Part shown: positions 1-8,143 of the stretch, piece after piece
How positions within the stretch are numbered: position 1 is the stretch's first letter
Layout of the letters: each line of letters opens with the position of its first letter
DNA from: a bacterium
Lineage (GTDB): Bacteria; Babelota; Babeliae; Babelales; Babelaceae
DNA: 64,000 nt
Assembly (NCBI GenBank): GCA_023428375.1
Contig: JAEYYR010000002.1
Coordinates: 1 to 64,000 of the forward strand
Reading direction: 5' to 3'
The notes under the pieces: generated by a model
What the model was told of the DNA's origin: nothing
What the model saw: only the letters and a program-made list of their open reading frames with translations
Databases searched by the model: none
Program-made: the position numbers and the translations under genes

Positions 1-546
1 TGTCTTGGCACTCATATGGATTCTCCGGCCCATTGTATTGAAGGTGCTGCTGATTGTTCGACTTTAGATATCAAAAATTGTGTGGTGCCTGCAATTGTGA
101 TTCATCTTGATGAAAAAGCACATGAAGATTACTGCATTTCAACAGAAGACATTTTGGACTTTGAAGAAAAGAATGGGATGATCCAACCAGGTTCATTAAT
201 TTTTTTCAATACTGGCTGGGCGAAACGATGGAATGATCCGGTAAAATTTCGTAATGAAAAAAGTGATGGTGTTCCTCATTTTCCCTACCTATCTGAACAA
301 GCTGCTCAACTACTTTTAGATCGTTCAATTGTTGGAATTGGCGTTGATACCTTTTCTCCCGATGCTTTTTATTTGCCACCACTTGTGCACAAATTATTGC
401 TCGGCGCAGGAAAATACATCATCGAAAATGTTGCAAACTTAGAATCAATGCCAGTAACAGGTGCATTTGTTATCGCGCTGCCACTTAAAATAAATGAAGG
501 AACTGAATCTCCGATACGCCTCGTGGCTTTAGTGTCAACTTTATAA
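1..546 (+). CDS. Cyclase-family metal-dependent hydrolase (kynurenine formamidase-like), 5' end outside window
   Basis: The reading frame is already open at base 1, so the N-terminus is missing. The first visible residues are CLGTHMDSPAH, which fits the HxGTHxDxPxH metal-binding signature of the cyclase family (PF04199, kynurenine formamidase and relatives). Further on, GxGVDTFSPD (bases about 331-363) is another typical element of that fold. Members are Mn/Zn hydrolases of amides and lactones; the substrate here cannot be told. The ATG at base 16 is internal to the motif and is not the start. The stop (544-546) lies in the hexamer TTATAA, which is also the stop codon of the convergent gene on the minus strand. 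Confidence 0.8.
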   Translation, partial: CLGTHMDSPAHCIEGAADCSTLDIKNCVVPAIVIHLDEKAHEDYCISTEDILDFEEKNGMIQPGSLIFFNTGWAKRWNDPVKFRNEKSDGVPHFPYLSEQAAQLLLDRSIVGIGVDTFSPDAFYLPPLVHKLLLGAGKYIIENVANLESMPVTGAFVIALPLKINEGTESPIRLVALVSTL

Positions 547-858
547 ACCGCGTTTTTTCCACCATTCATCACTCTGAAATTCTTTAGGAGCATTATCGCG
601 AGAAAAGTCCTCCCCAAATAATTTCTCTAGTGTTTCAAAATATAAATCACGTAAGCTCTCTGGTAATTTGGTTCCACACCATGGGCAATAATCAATTCCT
701 TGGCGTGCCGATGAATGTCTTAATAAAATGTCATATTCTCTCATTATAGGGTTATATTCAACTGGTACTCTACGGTCGTCTAAAAACATTTGCATTAATT
801 TGCAACAATGTATGGTGCAGGTTATATATTCAAAGACCGCGTTTCTTCCACCATTCAT
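541..858 (-). CDS. DUF6980-like CPWCG protein, third tandem copy; candidate immunity protein
   Basis: Third of three tandem paralogues downstream of the Hint/colicin E3-type toxin. About 105 residues. It shares with its neighbours an N-terminal HCCKLM, a central YCPWCGTKLPESLRD block and a C-terminal SDEWWKKRGL. This pattern is that of the DUF6980 family, whose function I do not know. The start is uncertain: the ATG used here overlaps the 3' end of copy 2 by 29 bases, and an upstream ATG at 891 is also in frame. No start codon lies just before HCC, as it does in the other copies. The position directly behind a toxin gene suggests an immunity role; this is inference. Confidence 0.7.
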   Translation of the reverse strand: MNGGRNAVFEYITCTIHCCKLMQMFLDDRRVPVEYNPIMREYDILLRHSSARQGIDYCPWCGTKLPESLRDLYFETLEKLFGEDFSRDNAPKEFQSDEWWKKRGL

Positions 859-1129
859 CGCTTTTAAACTCATCAGGAACGTTAGGGTCATTTTTTATGT
901 CCCATTCAGGATCAACATTATATTCTTTTTCTAGAATCTCAAAAAAAAATTCTCTTACGCTTTCTGGTAATTTGCAACCACACCAAGGACAATAAAATAT
1001 CAGTTGAACTGCTGGAGATTGATTTAAAATCATTCCGTACTCTCTTGCAATTGGATAGTATTGCAACGGTACTTTAGGATCATCTAAAAATTGATTCATT
1101 AATTTGCAACAAAACTCAGTTTTATTCAT
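830..1129 (-). CDS. DUF6980-like CPWCG protein, second tandem copy; candidate immunity protein
   Basis: Second tandem paralogue, 99 residues from the ATG at 1129, two bases after the stop of the first copy. A longer frame opens at 1156, but those residues are the out-of-frame tail of the previous gene, so the start at 1129 is preferred. The protein has FCCKLM, then YCPWCGCKLPESVRE, then DEFKSDEWWKKRGL. Two Cys pairs (CC near residue 7 and CPWC near residue 49) could bind zinc together. Its sequence is clearly diverged from copies 1 and 3 over the middle, while the last ten residues are identical. It is probably translated from the toxin operon mRNA. Confidence 0.75.
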   Translation of the reverse strand: MNKTEFCCKLMNQFLDDPKVPLQYYPIAREYGMILNQSPAVQLIFYCPWCGCKLPESVREFFFEILEKEYNVDPEWDIKNDPNVPDEFKSDEWWKKRGL

Positions 1130-1131
1130 TT

Positions 1132-1434
1132 TTACAGACCACGTTTTTTCCACCATTCGTCACTTTTAAACTCTTCTGGTATATTTGGGTCATTTTTTTT
1201 ATCTAAGCCAGGTTTTATATGATATTCATTTTTCAAGATTCTAAAATAATCATTTCTAGCACTTTCAGGCAATTTGGTTCCACACCATGGACAATAATCT
1301 ATTAATTGAATTGCATAGGTATGTTTCAAGGTTATCCCATATTCTCTCATTAAAGGATAATATTGTAATGGTACTTTAGGATCTTCTAAAAGCTGATCCA
1401 TAAGTTCACAGCAGTGAATTATTTTTTTTAACAT
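1132..1434 (-). CDS. DUF6980-like CPWCG protein, first tandem copy; candidate immunity protein
   Basis: First of three tandem paralogues, 100 residues, starting 17 bases after the stop of the toxin gene at 1452. The sequence runs MLKKIIHCCELM, YCPWCGTKLPESARND, EEFKSDEWWKKRGL. No signal peptide is visible, so it should be cytoplasmic, as expected for a protein that guards ribosomes against an rRNase. Immediate location behind the toxin, the same strand and the copy number of three match the layout of polyimmunity loci in polymorphic toxin systems. It does not resemble the known ImmE3/cloacin immunity family. Function is inferred from context only. Confidence 0.78.
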   Translation of the reverse strand: MLKKIIHCCELMDQLLEDPKVPLQYYPLMREYGITLKHTYAIQLIDYCPWCGTKLPESARNDYFRILKNEYHIKPGLDKKNDPNIPEEFKSDEWWKKRGL

Positions 1435-1451
1435 ATTTTTTATACACCTTG

Positions 1452-3302
1452 TTAATCAGGAAATCGTCTATTGCGCACTGGTGGTTTATATAAATTCATC
1501 GTTTTAGGATCAAGCGATCCCAAATGAATTTCAGAATCACTATAAACTTCAACATCATTATGCAAATGATCCCATTGTAAATATTCGGCATTTTTTACAA
1601 TGGGTTTACCACGAGTTTTGAGTTGATAAATTCCGTTTCTATGATGTTGATAATTTGCTTTAATAACTGGATTACTAAAAAATTCTTGCTTAGTAATTTT
1701 GTTAACTTTGCGCTCTTTTTCTTTGTTGCCGCATAAGCAGCCACAGGTGCACCCGCAACTGAATGATTCACATTTGCAGCAGCCGCATGGACATTCAAGT
1801 TGGTTTGAAGTATTACCTTGCCCAATATTAGATTTGTGGTGGGGAATCTTTTGGTAATTACTTTGAGCGCGTTGAAGGTCTTGTGTCTCTGTTTCCTGTA
1901 ATTGAGCAACAACCTTGTTACGAAGATTTTGTTCAATTTGTGCGATAGGAGCGTGTATAGATTGCAAAAATTGCAGAATTACTTGTTTGTTGTATTGAAT
2001 GCGTTTTTTTTCTTGCTTAAAGTATTCATCATATTGATGTAGAGTCTTTGTGATTTCAACAATAAAGCGATCAATATTCGTTGATTTTTTAATTATTGAG
2101 TCTTTGGGAATACTCTTATAATAGTTGATTGCAATATGCAGCTCATTTCTTTTAAACTCGATCTCTTCAAGAGCTATTGAAATGCGAATAGTCTCTTCGA
2201 ATAATGAATAGGCGGTATTAATAGGAATTTTTTTTAAATTTTGTTTCCAGTCCTGAATGAGAGGATTTTCTGTTTTGTTATTAGTGTAGTTTTTAACTGC
2301 CTGCTCCAGGCGCTCTACTAATTCAGAAAAATGAAAACATATTTGAGCTTGTTGTAGATTGATTTCATTTTCAAGTTTGAGTAATTCATCTTCCCGCGTT
2401 TTTCGAAGACTTTCTTTTTGTATTGCATTTAACTTTGATTCATTTATAGCAATATGATGCGTTTTAAAAGAAGTTTGAGGAATATTTTTAAAAAATGCTG
2501 AGGTAAAAGATTTTGTGGATATTCCTTTTAACGTCAATAATCCATTTTTAATAGACTCAATATCTTTGCTCAGTTTTATTAATTTGTCTTTTCTTTCTTC
2601 GTAATACTGTTTTTCATACTGTGATATGTCAATATGAGCTTCTTGGGATTGATCAAAGTAGCGCTCATTAAAGAGTTTTTGATATACGAGCAGGGCACCT
2701 GCGCTTAAGGTTAGAGTGGCACCGATGGTTGCAAGAACAGGATTTACTGTGCCTATTAATCCGATGGTAATCGGTGTTAATGCAAAATCTGCGTTATGGG
2801 CAATTATTCTATTCTCTGAGACAATTATTTTTTGAGAATCAGTTGAAAGTTTATAGAGAAGAACTTCTCCCGAGATTTTTTGGATGCCTGTGATGCGTTC
2901 TGATTGCCCATCTGCACAAAGAATTAAATCATCTTTTTTTAGATCTTGTGCGTAAATCCATATATCTTGATGCGCCAAATAAAATTTTTGAAAGCATCCT
3001 GCGTTTAGAGTTAATTCACCGACAGAAATTTGAACATATTCGGTGGTTTCTTGATGAGTAATATGTTGTATGGTGCTTTTATTATTTGAAGTAAGACATA
3101 TCTCATCACCAATTTCTATTTCCTGGATTTTTTTCAAACCATGCGAAGTGAGTATAGTTGCATCGCACAAAAAACCCTCAGAATGTTCAACAAGCTGCGC
3201 TTTTAAACCAATTATAGGTGAACTGATAGTAGGATTAACTGTATTTGAATGGGAGAATATTGATAAGAGTATAGGGAATAGATAAAGCCAAAGATGTTTC
3301 AT
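1452..3302 (-). CDS. Secreted Hint-domain polymorphic toxin with colicin E3-type 16S rRNase C-terminus
   Basis: 616 residues. Signal peptide at 1-20. A Hint domain follows at about 43-170, with Cys46 in FLCDATILTSHG as the nucleophile and a closing His169-Asn170 (IIAHN). Residues 174-208 are hydrophobic, possibly membrane-inserting. Residues 215-470 are Lys/Glu-rich helix, likely coiled coil. Residues 504-525 hold ten Cys in 21 positions. The last 43 residues match the colicin E3 cytotoxic domain: WDxxHxxxE gives Asp578, His581 and Glu585, then HLGSLDPKT, then Arg610-Asn611, equivalent to E3 Asp510, His513, Glu517 and Arg545. E3 cuts 16S rRNA at the decoding site. A good ribosome site (aaaagggg) precedes the ATG. 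Three putative immunity genes follow. Confidence 0.85.
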   Translation of the reverse strand: MKHLWLYLFPILLSIFSHSNTVNPTISSPIIGLKAQLVEHSEGFLCDATILTSHGLKKIQEIEIGDEICLTSNNKSTIQHITHQETTEYVQISVGELTLNAGCFQKFYLAHQDIWIYAQDLKKDDLILCADGQSERITGIQKISGEVLLYKLSTDSQKIIVSENRIIAHNADFALTPITIGLIGTVNPVLATIGATLTLSAGALLVYQKLFNERYFDQSQEAHIDISQYEKQYYEERKDKLIKLSKDIESIKNGLLTLKGISTKSFTSAFFKNIPQTSFKTHHIAINESKLNAIQKESLRKTREDELLKLENEINLQQAQICFHFSELVERLEQAVKNYTNNKTENPLIQDWKQNLKKIPINTAYSLFEETIRISIALEEIEFKRNELHIAINYYKSIPKDSIIKKSTNIDRFIVEITKTLHQYDEYFKQEKKRIQYNKQVILQFLQSIHAPIAQIEQNLRNKVVAQLQETETQDLQRAQSNYQKIPHHKSNIGQGNTSNQLECPCGCCKCESFSCGCTCGCLCGNKEKERKVNKITKQEFFSNPVIKANYQHHRNGIYQLKTRGKPIVKNAEYLQWDHLHNDVEVYSDSEIHLGSLDPKTMNLYKPPVRNRRFPD

Positions 3303-3358
3303 TGCGGCCCCTTTTTATTATCTGGAACTTTATCACAAATAATAAAGAGAGCAAGGTG

Positions 3359-4759
3359 CTATTCTGCAGAGATTCCCGGTAATATCCCAAAGAGTGATGC
3401 GCTTGGTAATGGGATACCAAATAGGTGCGCAAGTGTTGCAGAAATTTGCGGTGCCCATACTCGTTCTGCTTGGGTTGAATGTTCCAAATGATTATCCCAG
3501 CGTATAATGAGAGGAACGTGCGCATTATAATCATAAGGGGTGTTATGCTTGGTACCTTCTTTTTTATCACTCATTAAAACATATGGTGCCAGTTCAATAA
3601 CGAGTTGACCTGTGCGACCAGGGTATAGCTGATTTTTAAATAATCGTTCTTTGTAGGTGTGTGTCGCATTTATTTCTAATTCATGCGTTGAAAATACATT
3701 AACAATGCCAGGAATGGTTTTTAATGCATTTTTTATGGCATCTAAATTGTTTTCATTATTGTTGGTCAGATATACAAAAGGCGTGCGAATACCAGTAACT
3801 TGAATCTCCGATTCTGCGCCCACCGCGTCTTGTATTTTTTGTACGAGTTCTTCTTTTATTATGCGATGAGAAGGGGTGTAGCCTTTTTCTTGCACCTCTT
3901 CTACAACAGGCTGTACGCCATGATCTGCAGAAAGTGCCCATAAAATTTCATCTGATGGATAAAGTTCTTCAACTTGATCGATAAATTCACCGATATCTTT
4001 ATCAAGTGCTAGTAGCATGTCATGCACATTTTGATTCCATGGACCATCATGATGACCAACTTTATCAAGCGCACTTAAGCTTAACCAGATTAAAATTGGT
4101 TCTTGATCTTGTTGTTGCTTTGCAAATTTGAGTGTTTCTAGACCACTATCAAGTAATAATTTGTTTGATGCGATAGACTTTGCAAATGATGTATCGATAT
4201 CAAAACGTTTTGCAACTTCTTGTAGATAAGGAGTGAGTGTCGCGCGTTCATTATTAAATTTAAATTCTTTCCCAGTGCTTTCAAACCAGTACGCGTGACC
4301 TAATCTTCCAGCCATTAACAGGCTTGCGCGTGGTTTTAGTGAGATGCAATAGGTATGTGCTTGTCGGTTTTGCAGCATTAATTGATCGTTTAACGTATCA
4401 ATCATTAAATTATTGAGACAGTAACGATCTTCGATTTTATCACACACAACTTTTTGTTGTTGATTATTGTACCATTCATTATTCACAATACCGTGATAGT
4501 AGGGTAATGAATTGGTTGAAATGGATGCATGGCCAGCGCCTGTAACCGGAGCACCATGTAAATGATGTGCATCTATAAAATTGACGCCTTTGTCTCGCAA
4601 AGTCTTAAAACCGTATTGAGCTTTTTTATGTAACCATTGCCATTCATGGTATGCAAACTGGTCAATAATTATTACAATCCCAACTTTCGGTCTTGCTTCA
4701 ATGTCAAATGCAGCGATTAAAAGAGCGACAATAAAAGTTATTCTTTTATGCCACGTCAT
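3359..4759 (-). CDS. PafA-type alkaline phosphatase, second of tandem pair
   Basis: 466 residues with an N-terminal signal peptide (hydrophobic 7-18, AxA-like cut near 22). It belongs to the type I phosphodiesterase/alkaline phosphatase superfamily. Visible catalytic elements are metal ligand Asp33 (IDQFAYHEW), nucleophile Thr73 (APVTGAGHAS), a D..GHHDGP block, ADHG, and AHVPL near the C-terminus. SLKPRAS supplies the Lys-x-Arg pair that marks PafA-type phosphomonoesterases. All metal ligands appear intact. The ATG overlaps the 3' end of the upstream paralogue by 14 bases, so the pair is translationally coupled. A periplasmic role in releasing phosphate from host organic phosphate is likely. 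Confidence 0.85.
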   Translation of the reverse strand: MTWHKRITFIVALLIAAFDIEARPKVGIVIIIDQFAYHEWQWLHKKAQYGFKTLRDKGVNFIDAHHLHGAPVTGAGHASISTNSLPYYHGIVNNEWYNNQQQKVVCDKIEDRYCLNNLMIDTLNDQLMLQNRQAHTYCISLKPRASLLMAGRLGHAYWFESTGKEFKFNNERATLTPYLQEVAKRFDIDTSFAKSIASNKLLLDSGLETLKFAKQQQDQEPILIWLSLSALDKVGHHDGPWNQNVHDMLLALDKDIGEFIDQVEELYPSDEILWALSADHGVQPVVEEVQEKGYTPSHRIIKEELVQKIQDAVGAESEIQVTGIRTPFVYLTNNNENNLDAIKNALKTIPGIVNVFSTHELEINATHTYKERLFKNQLYPGRTGQLVIELAPYVLMSDKKEGTKHNTPYDYNAHVPLIIRWDNHLEHSTQAERVWAPQISATLAHLFGIPLPSASLFGILPGISAE

Positions 4760-6263
4760 AATTCAAACCTGGCAAGAGATTGAATGTTGATGCTGATGGT
4801 CGAGGCACGCCAAGTAATTGTGCAATCGATACCGTCAACTGAGGAACATAAACTTTTTCGGTTATTGTTTTATTTTCGTGTATGCCTTTTTGATAAACGA
4901 ATAATGGTACATGCGTGTCGTAACTGTACGGTGTGCCATGACCAGTACCTCCTTCATAAATATCTATAAAGTTGTATGGTTGCACTTGTACGATAATATC
5001 ACCGGTACGATGTGGATATAATTGGTGTTGATAATACAGCCCTAAATCTAATGGATCAAACACTACTTTTGATAACTCATCATATGTCCATACGCGCTTA
5101 ATCCCTGGAATATTGACTAAGTAATCTTTTATCAACGCATACAATTGTTCTTTTTGCTCAATATCAAGTGACTTGAGTTTTTCTTCATCAAGATAAAATT
5201 GTGGCATCTTAAAGTTAATAATCATTTTTTCTAGACTGAATTTTTCAGAAATTAGAGCATTCAATTCTTCGGTTAATTTTTTTGCCGGAATACGGTGTGC
5301 AAAGTCAATACCATCTTGTTGCACTTCTTCAAGTATTGGAAACACGCCATGATCAGCGGTTAATGTTAATAAAACATCTTCCTGATTGTATTCAGCATAT
5401 ATATCGTCAATAAATGATTTTAAATCGGTGTCGATTGTTTGAATCATTTCCGATACTTCTTCGCTTCGTGGTCCTTTTACATGTCCCAATAAATCAAGCG
5501 AGTTCATACTTACAAACATAACTAAATGCTGATTTTCATCAGTAGGTTTATTTTCAGATAATGTTTTGCGTGCTAAATCCAGCAACATTTTATTTGATGG
5601 TGGCGTTCGTAAGAACGCTTCCCAATCAGTGATGTCGGAGTGGTTTTCTTTGATAGTTTTATTATAATCTGTAACCCATGTTGGGAGCTCTTGCATGTAT
5701 GCAATACTTGAAGTGAACATACCGGTTTTTGAATCAAACCAGAGAGGTTTGCCGAGACGTCCAGCCATTAATACAGCTGCGCGACTTTTCAGTGCAACGG
5801 TCCACGCATTGTAATTTGCATGGGGATATGAGAATAAACGTAATTGATCTGAGAGCGTATCAACCATTAAATATTGTGGTGAAACCCCATAATTTTGTTT
5901 TCCTTCTGGGCCGAATACTGCAGCTTTATCAGCTGAATCCGCGTCACAAGTAATTAGTGAACCATCTTCTGCATGCCAAATATTACCAATGATGCCGTGA
6001 TCACGTGCTAAGCAACCGGTGCCGATAGTTGCATGTCCAACGGCAGTTTCTGGCATAGAATGAGGATGAAATGCTTGGGCATAGCGAACGCCATTGTCTT
6101 GAAAGAATTTAATACCACCCGTTAATGAAGGTAAAAATTTTGTGAGTTCATGATAAGCAAATTGATCAACAACGAATATGACTGTTAATTTTGGAGAATT
6201 AGCACAAAGTTGTAAACATCCTGCCAATATCCATAGTAAAGCGAAAAAAGAGCGCTTATTCAT
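4746..6263 (-). CDS. PafA-type alkaline phosphatase, first of tandem pair
   Basis: 505 residues, paralogue of the following gene and first in the operon. Signal peptide at 1-21. Asp33 in VDQFAYHEL and nucleophile Thr73 in MPETAVGHATIG are at the same residue numbers as in the partner. The block LDLLGHVKGP, ADHGVFP and THVPLF complete the two-metal site, and ALKSRAA gives the PafA Lys-x-Arg. Sequence identity with the partner is moderate, so the duplication is old or the substrates differ. A sigma70-like promoter lies at 6294-6323 upstream, and the toxin operon follows 57 bases after the second phosphatase, so all may share a transcript. Confidence 0.85.
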   Translation of the reverse strand: MNKRSFFALLWILAGCLQLCANSPKLTVIFVVDQFAYHELTKFLPSLTGGIKFFQDNGVRYAQAFHPHSMPETAVGHATIGTGCLARDHGIIGNIWHAEDGSLITCDADSADKAAVFGPEGKQNYGVSPQYLMVDTLSDQLRLFSYPHANYNAWTVALKSRAAVLMAGRLGKPLWFDSKTGMFTSSIAYMQELPTWVTDYNKTIKENHSDITDWEAFLRTPPSNKMLLDLARKTLSENKPTDENQHLVMFVSMNSLDLLGHVKGPRSEEVSEMIQTIDTDLKSFIDDIYAEYNQEDVLLTLTADHGVFPILEEVQQDGIDFAHRIPAKKLTEELNALISEKFSLEKMIINFKMPQFYLDEEKLKSLDIEQKEQLYALIKDYLVNIPGIKRVWTYDELSKVVFDPLDLGLYYQHQLYPHRTGDIIVQVQPYNFIDIYEGGTGHGTPYSYDTHVPLFVYQKGIHENKTITEKVYVPQLTVSIAQLLGVPRPSASTFNLLPGLNYDVA

Positions 6264-6293
6264 TCTATCTCCAGATTATTTTCTATACCTTAT

Positions 6294-6323
6294 AGTGTAC
6301 GAAATAATAAGAGCTATTCTCAA
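6294..6323 (-). promoter_or_regulatory. Possible sigma70-type promoter of the phosphatase operon
   Basis: On the minus strand TTGAGA (6323-6318) and TACACT (6299-6294) are separated by 18 bases, about 30 bases before the ATG at 6263. This is the best match between the terminator at 6356 and the gene. No motif search was run, so it stays tentative. Confidence 0.4.
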
Positions 6324-6355
6324 TGAAAATTACTATGTGAAATGTTTACAAAAAG

Positions 6356-6388
6356 AAAAAGTCGAGGTTTGCTAGACATCGACTTTTT
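6356..6388 (-). terminator. Rho-independent terminator after the 188-residue exported protein gene
   Basis: GTCGA/TCGAC stem flanked by five A on one side and five T on the other, so it can act on either strand. It lies directly downstream of the minus-strand gene ending at 6398. Confidence 0.7.
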
Positions 6389-6397
6389 ATGAAATTG

Positions 6398-6964
6398 TTA
6401 ATCTTTTTTGAGTTTGGAAATCATTGAACTAATTTTCTTTGGTAAATCTTTTTTCCATAAGATCAGTATTTGATTTTTGTCAGATCCAATAACATTCGTT
6501 TTTCCCTTGTTGTTAATACTGACAAAAGGCGTTAATAGACTCTCAACGATTACCAATTTGATAGGATTTGTCTGACTATCGTAGATTTCTTTTGCTGTTT
6601 TACATGCATATACATGGCCATTATACGAGGAGCCTTTTTTAAAATAATAAGAGCATCGATCTAATTTGGATGAAAAATTGAGCGTAGTATTGAGATTGTC
6701 AGAAATCCACGTTGCGCTCCAACCCTTGCCACCTTCATCTTCAAAGCCAACAATATATTTCTTTTCAGTTTTAATAGTGATGCTCTTCACTTTGGTCACC
6801 GGTAGCGCTTTTTCTTCATCTTTTTCGATAGTGAATTCTTGATGAGAATCGTCAGCTAATTGCACGGTAGCAATCAAGCGCGAATCAGTCGTGTTTTTTA
6901 TTTCGATGACTGCGTTAATGAACGATAAACTTTGAAGTAACAATAAAAAATAATAATTCTTCAT
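6398..6964 (-). CDS. Exported protein with N-terminal 'KNTTDSRL' beta domain
   Basis: 188 residues with a signal peptide (1-18). The mature start IEIKNTTDSRLIATVQLADD resembles the mature starts of the exported proteins at 57426, 59541, 60440, 60810 and 61256 in this window: an aromatic or hydrophobic strand, then N-x-T, then an alternating beta strand. The rest has no motif I recognise; four Cys-free beta-rich segments are followed by a Lys-rich C-terminus. A strong ribosome site (aaaaaggggt) precedes the ATG, and a hairpin terminator follows. Probably periplasmic or secreted. Function unknown. Confidence 0.7.
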   Translation of the reverse strand: MKNYYFLLLLQSLSFINAVIEIKNTTDSRLIATVQLADDSHQEFTIEKDEEKALPVTKVKSITIKTEKKYIVGFEDEGGKGWSATWISDNLNTTLNFSSKLDRCSYYFKKGSSYNGHVYACKTAKEIYDSQTNPIKLVIVESLLTPFVSINNKGKTNVIGSDKNQILILWKKDLPKKISSMISKLKKD

Positions 6965-7015
6965 ACCATACCCCTTTTTTAATACTGTATCGGATGGATA
7001 AAGACTGGGGCAATA

Positions 7016-8143
7016 TTAATCAACAATAATTCGTGGAATAGAATGATTAATGCGCGACCAAAGTTCAACTGGGATGCTTTCGCCATCTTTAGAAAGCGTA
7101 TCGGAATGAATTGCTGGATGTTGATGTCCCATTAAAATAACTTCATCATTAACTTCCACGGAATGTTGTAATGCAATATCGGTTACATCAACGGCTATTA
7201 AGTTCATACTAATAATGCCTAATATTGGTGCTGGAATGCCATGAATAAGCACATTGCCTTTGTTGCTCAGCGTGCGTGGATAGCCGTCAGAATACCCTAC
7301 TGGTAGAATTGCAAGGCGTGTTGGTCGAGTAGTTTTATACGTTCGTATGTAACCAACATACGTTCCGGTATCAATGTTTTTTAATTGATGAATTTTTGTT
7401 TTCCACGTTCCCACTAACTTTAGGGTATCATTGGTACCATCCTCATGCTTAAAATCAGGCATAAATTTACCAAATCCATACATATGATGTCCTATGCGCA
7501 AATGAGTTGCGCGAGGCGAAGGAAAGACGCATCCGTTTGATGACAGTGCATGAATCATGGGGAATTTTTGTCCGCTGGTATGCAATTCGCGCACGAGTTC
7601 TGTGAATGTTGCAATTTGATTGAGCGACCATTCAATACCATCAGGGTTTTTGTGCGACAAGTGCGTTAGAATACCTTCTAAATGCACGTGGGGATACCAT
7701 GATTTTATTTTTTCAAGAATTGGCGGAATTTGATCTGCAAAAAATCCCAGGCGTGCAAGTCCCGTATCAACTTTAAGATGAATTGATGCTTTGATATTTC
7801 GTTTTGATGCAGCAGCGTTAATCGATGCGATCATGTCTTCGTCATATACCACTAATCCTGCATTAAGTGATAAAAAATGATCAGGATTTTCTACGCGATA
7901 TGATAAACTTAATATTGGTTTTTTTATTCCTTGCGCGCGAACTTGTATTAATTCGTCTTCGCCTATAACACAAAGCATTGCGATAGAGGGATTGTTTTCT
8001 GCTAATGTAGCAATAGGCAACAATCCATGACCATACGCATTTGCTTTAATAATAACAGCCAGTTGCATTGGCTGCATGGTTGATGCAAGCAATGATATAT
8101 TGTGATTAAAAGCAGAGCGACTAATTTCTATCCAAGAGCGCAT
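7016..8143 (-). CDS. alr: Alanine racemase
   Basis: 375 residues from the ATG at 8143, the usual length for Alr. Lys33 in VIIKANAYGHG is the PLP-binding lysine; GYIRTY holds the catalytic tyrosine, and LPVGYSDGYPR and ISMNLIAVDV are further family blocks. It converts L- to D-alanine for peptidoglycan. A longer frame reaches 8197, but a TATACT hexamer at 8200-8205 on this strand would place the mRNA start at or after that ATG, so the later start is preferred. The extra residues would be hydrophobic, so an exported variant cannot be fully excluded. Divergent from the gene at 8234. Confidence 0.93.
   Translation of the reverse strand: MRSWIEISRSAFNHNISLLASTMQPMQLAVIIKANAYGHGLLPIATLAENNPSIAMLCVIGEDELIQVRAQGIKKPILSLSYRVENPDHFLSLNAGLVVYDEDMIASINAAASKRNIKASIHLKVDTGLARLGFFADQIPPILEKIKSWYPHVHLEGILTHLSHKNPDGIEWSLNQIATFTELVRELHTSGQKFPMIHALSSNGCVFPSPRATHLRIGHHMYGFGKFMPDFKHEDGTNDTLKLVGTWKTKIHQLKNIDTGTYVGYIRTYKTTRPTRLAILPVGYSDGYPRTLSNKGNVLIHGIPAPILGIISMNLIAVDVTDIALQHSVEVNDEVILMGHQHPAIHSDTLSKDGESIPVELWSRINHSIPRIIVD

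Noticed and set aside
369..617. Minus-strand open frame over the end of the cyclase gene
   Set aside because: It begins inside the tail of the third CPWCG gene in another frame and runs antisense to the cyclase. Its apparent similarity to neighbouring starts comes from the repeated EWWKKRGL-coding DNA.
1595..1936. Second minus-strand frame within the toxin gene
   Set aside because: It lies wholly inside the toxin frame, has no ribosome site and no recognisable motif. The toxin frame has clear domain matches.
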